Source: Bacteroidota bacterium
GTDB taxonomy: Bacteria; Bacteroidota; Bacteroidia; Cytophagales; Cyclobacteriaceae
DNA length: 64,000 bases
Direction of reading: 5' to 3'
Assembly (NCBI GenBank): GCA_016866235.1
Contig: VGMW01000002.1
Location: forward strand, 556,568 to 620,567
Each line of letters opens with the position of its first letter. The first letter of the stretch is position 1. The notes beneath the pieces were generated by a model. The model saw nothing but the letters and a program-made list of their open reading frames with translations, ran no database searches and had not been told where the DNA came from. The translations under genes and the position numbers were made by a program. Of this stretch, positions 63,832-64,000 are shown piece by piece.

Positions 63832-64000
63832 GACGTTTGACTGGTTTTCAGTCGCAATTGACGGACAGAGATTTCAAAGTTTTCTGAAAGTCAAAACGTT
63901 CATTGAATGGATGGATTGATAGCGGACCCGGAGTATTTCGATAGAGGGATACTTCGAGTTTAATTCCGGGCTGGTTGTTTTCGGGCTGTTCTTAGGAATG

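Overview
This window reads as ordinary chromosome of a Gram-negative member of the Bacteroidota, most likely the order Cytophagales. The phylum is supported by a type IX secretion sorting domain, several promoters of the TTTG/TAnnTTTG type, families typical of the phylum (PafA phosphatase, DUF4290, DUF3109, DUF2911, WG repeats) and starts that mostly lack a Shine-Dalgarno sequence. The order is inference. I see no prophage, insertion sequence or CRISPR array. The clearest accessory patch is 15.3-18.6 kb.

Layout. 0-5.2 kb: the end of kynurenine 3-monooxygenase, then a SAM-I riboswitch driving metY-metX-hom (methionine synthesis from homoserine). 5.2-9.5 kb: nuoA, nuoB, a fused nuoCD, and a bifunctional NAD(P)HX repair enzyme. 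9.5-15.1 kb: a very small T9SS-tagged protein, a short 6-phosphogluconate dehydrogenase, PafA and a WG-repeat protein. 15.2-18.6 kb: a tRNA-Pro with anticodon AGG, a repeat-rich non-coding stretch, a BspA-like repeat lipoprotein, and a zeta-like kinase overlapping a 49-residue partner. 18.6-24.6 kb: a reverse-strand run of GH95-like glycosidase, LysM/SGNH hydrolase, M19 dipeptidase and LOG protein. 24.7-28.3 kb: a frameshifted universal stress protein and a three-gene lipid-type operon. 28.4-36.7 kb: a PQQ-type sugar dehydrogenase, then eight tightly packed reverse genes (retropepsin-like protease, RimK, DUF885 hydrolase, FabH, a small conserved protein, GntP permease, RidA, D-threonine aldolase/D-serine dehydratase-like enzyme). 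36.8-47.2 kb: DUF2911, exonuclease III, P-type ATPase, MurA, DUF4290, UvrD-type helicase, DUF3109 and a sugar porter. 47.2-51.1 kb: rpsF-rpsR-rplI, DUF2147, a phosphate transporter and PdeM. 51.1-57.6 kb: a putative barrel protein, an LTA-synthase-like enzyme, threonine aldolase, an M28 peptidase and a SoxB-like metallophosphatase. 57.7-63.7 kb: trigger factor, tRNA-Leu, RelA/SpoT, Fur, a STAS protein and PurA. The right edge carries what looks like a strong stable-RNA promoter pointing out of the window.

I did not find a convincing entirely new multi-gene system. The most informative leads are the tRNA-Pro(AGG), the small antitoxin candidate beside the zeta-like kinase, the GntP-RidA-D-amino-acid enzyme operon, the MurA Cys-to-Asp change (predicted fosfomycin insensitivity), the Asn-to-Cys change in the 6-phosphogluconate dehydrogenase active site, the SoxB-like phosphatase, and the paired repeats downstream of tRNA-Pro. 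All assignments come from reading the sequence; no database search was run.
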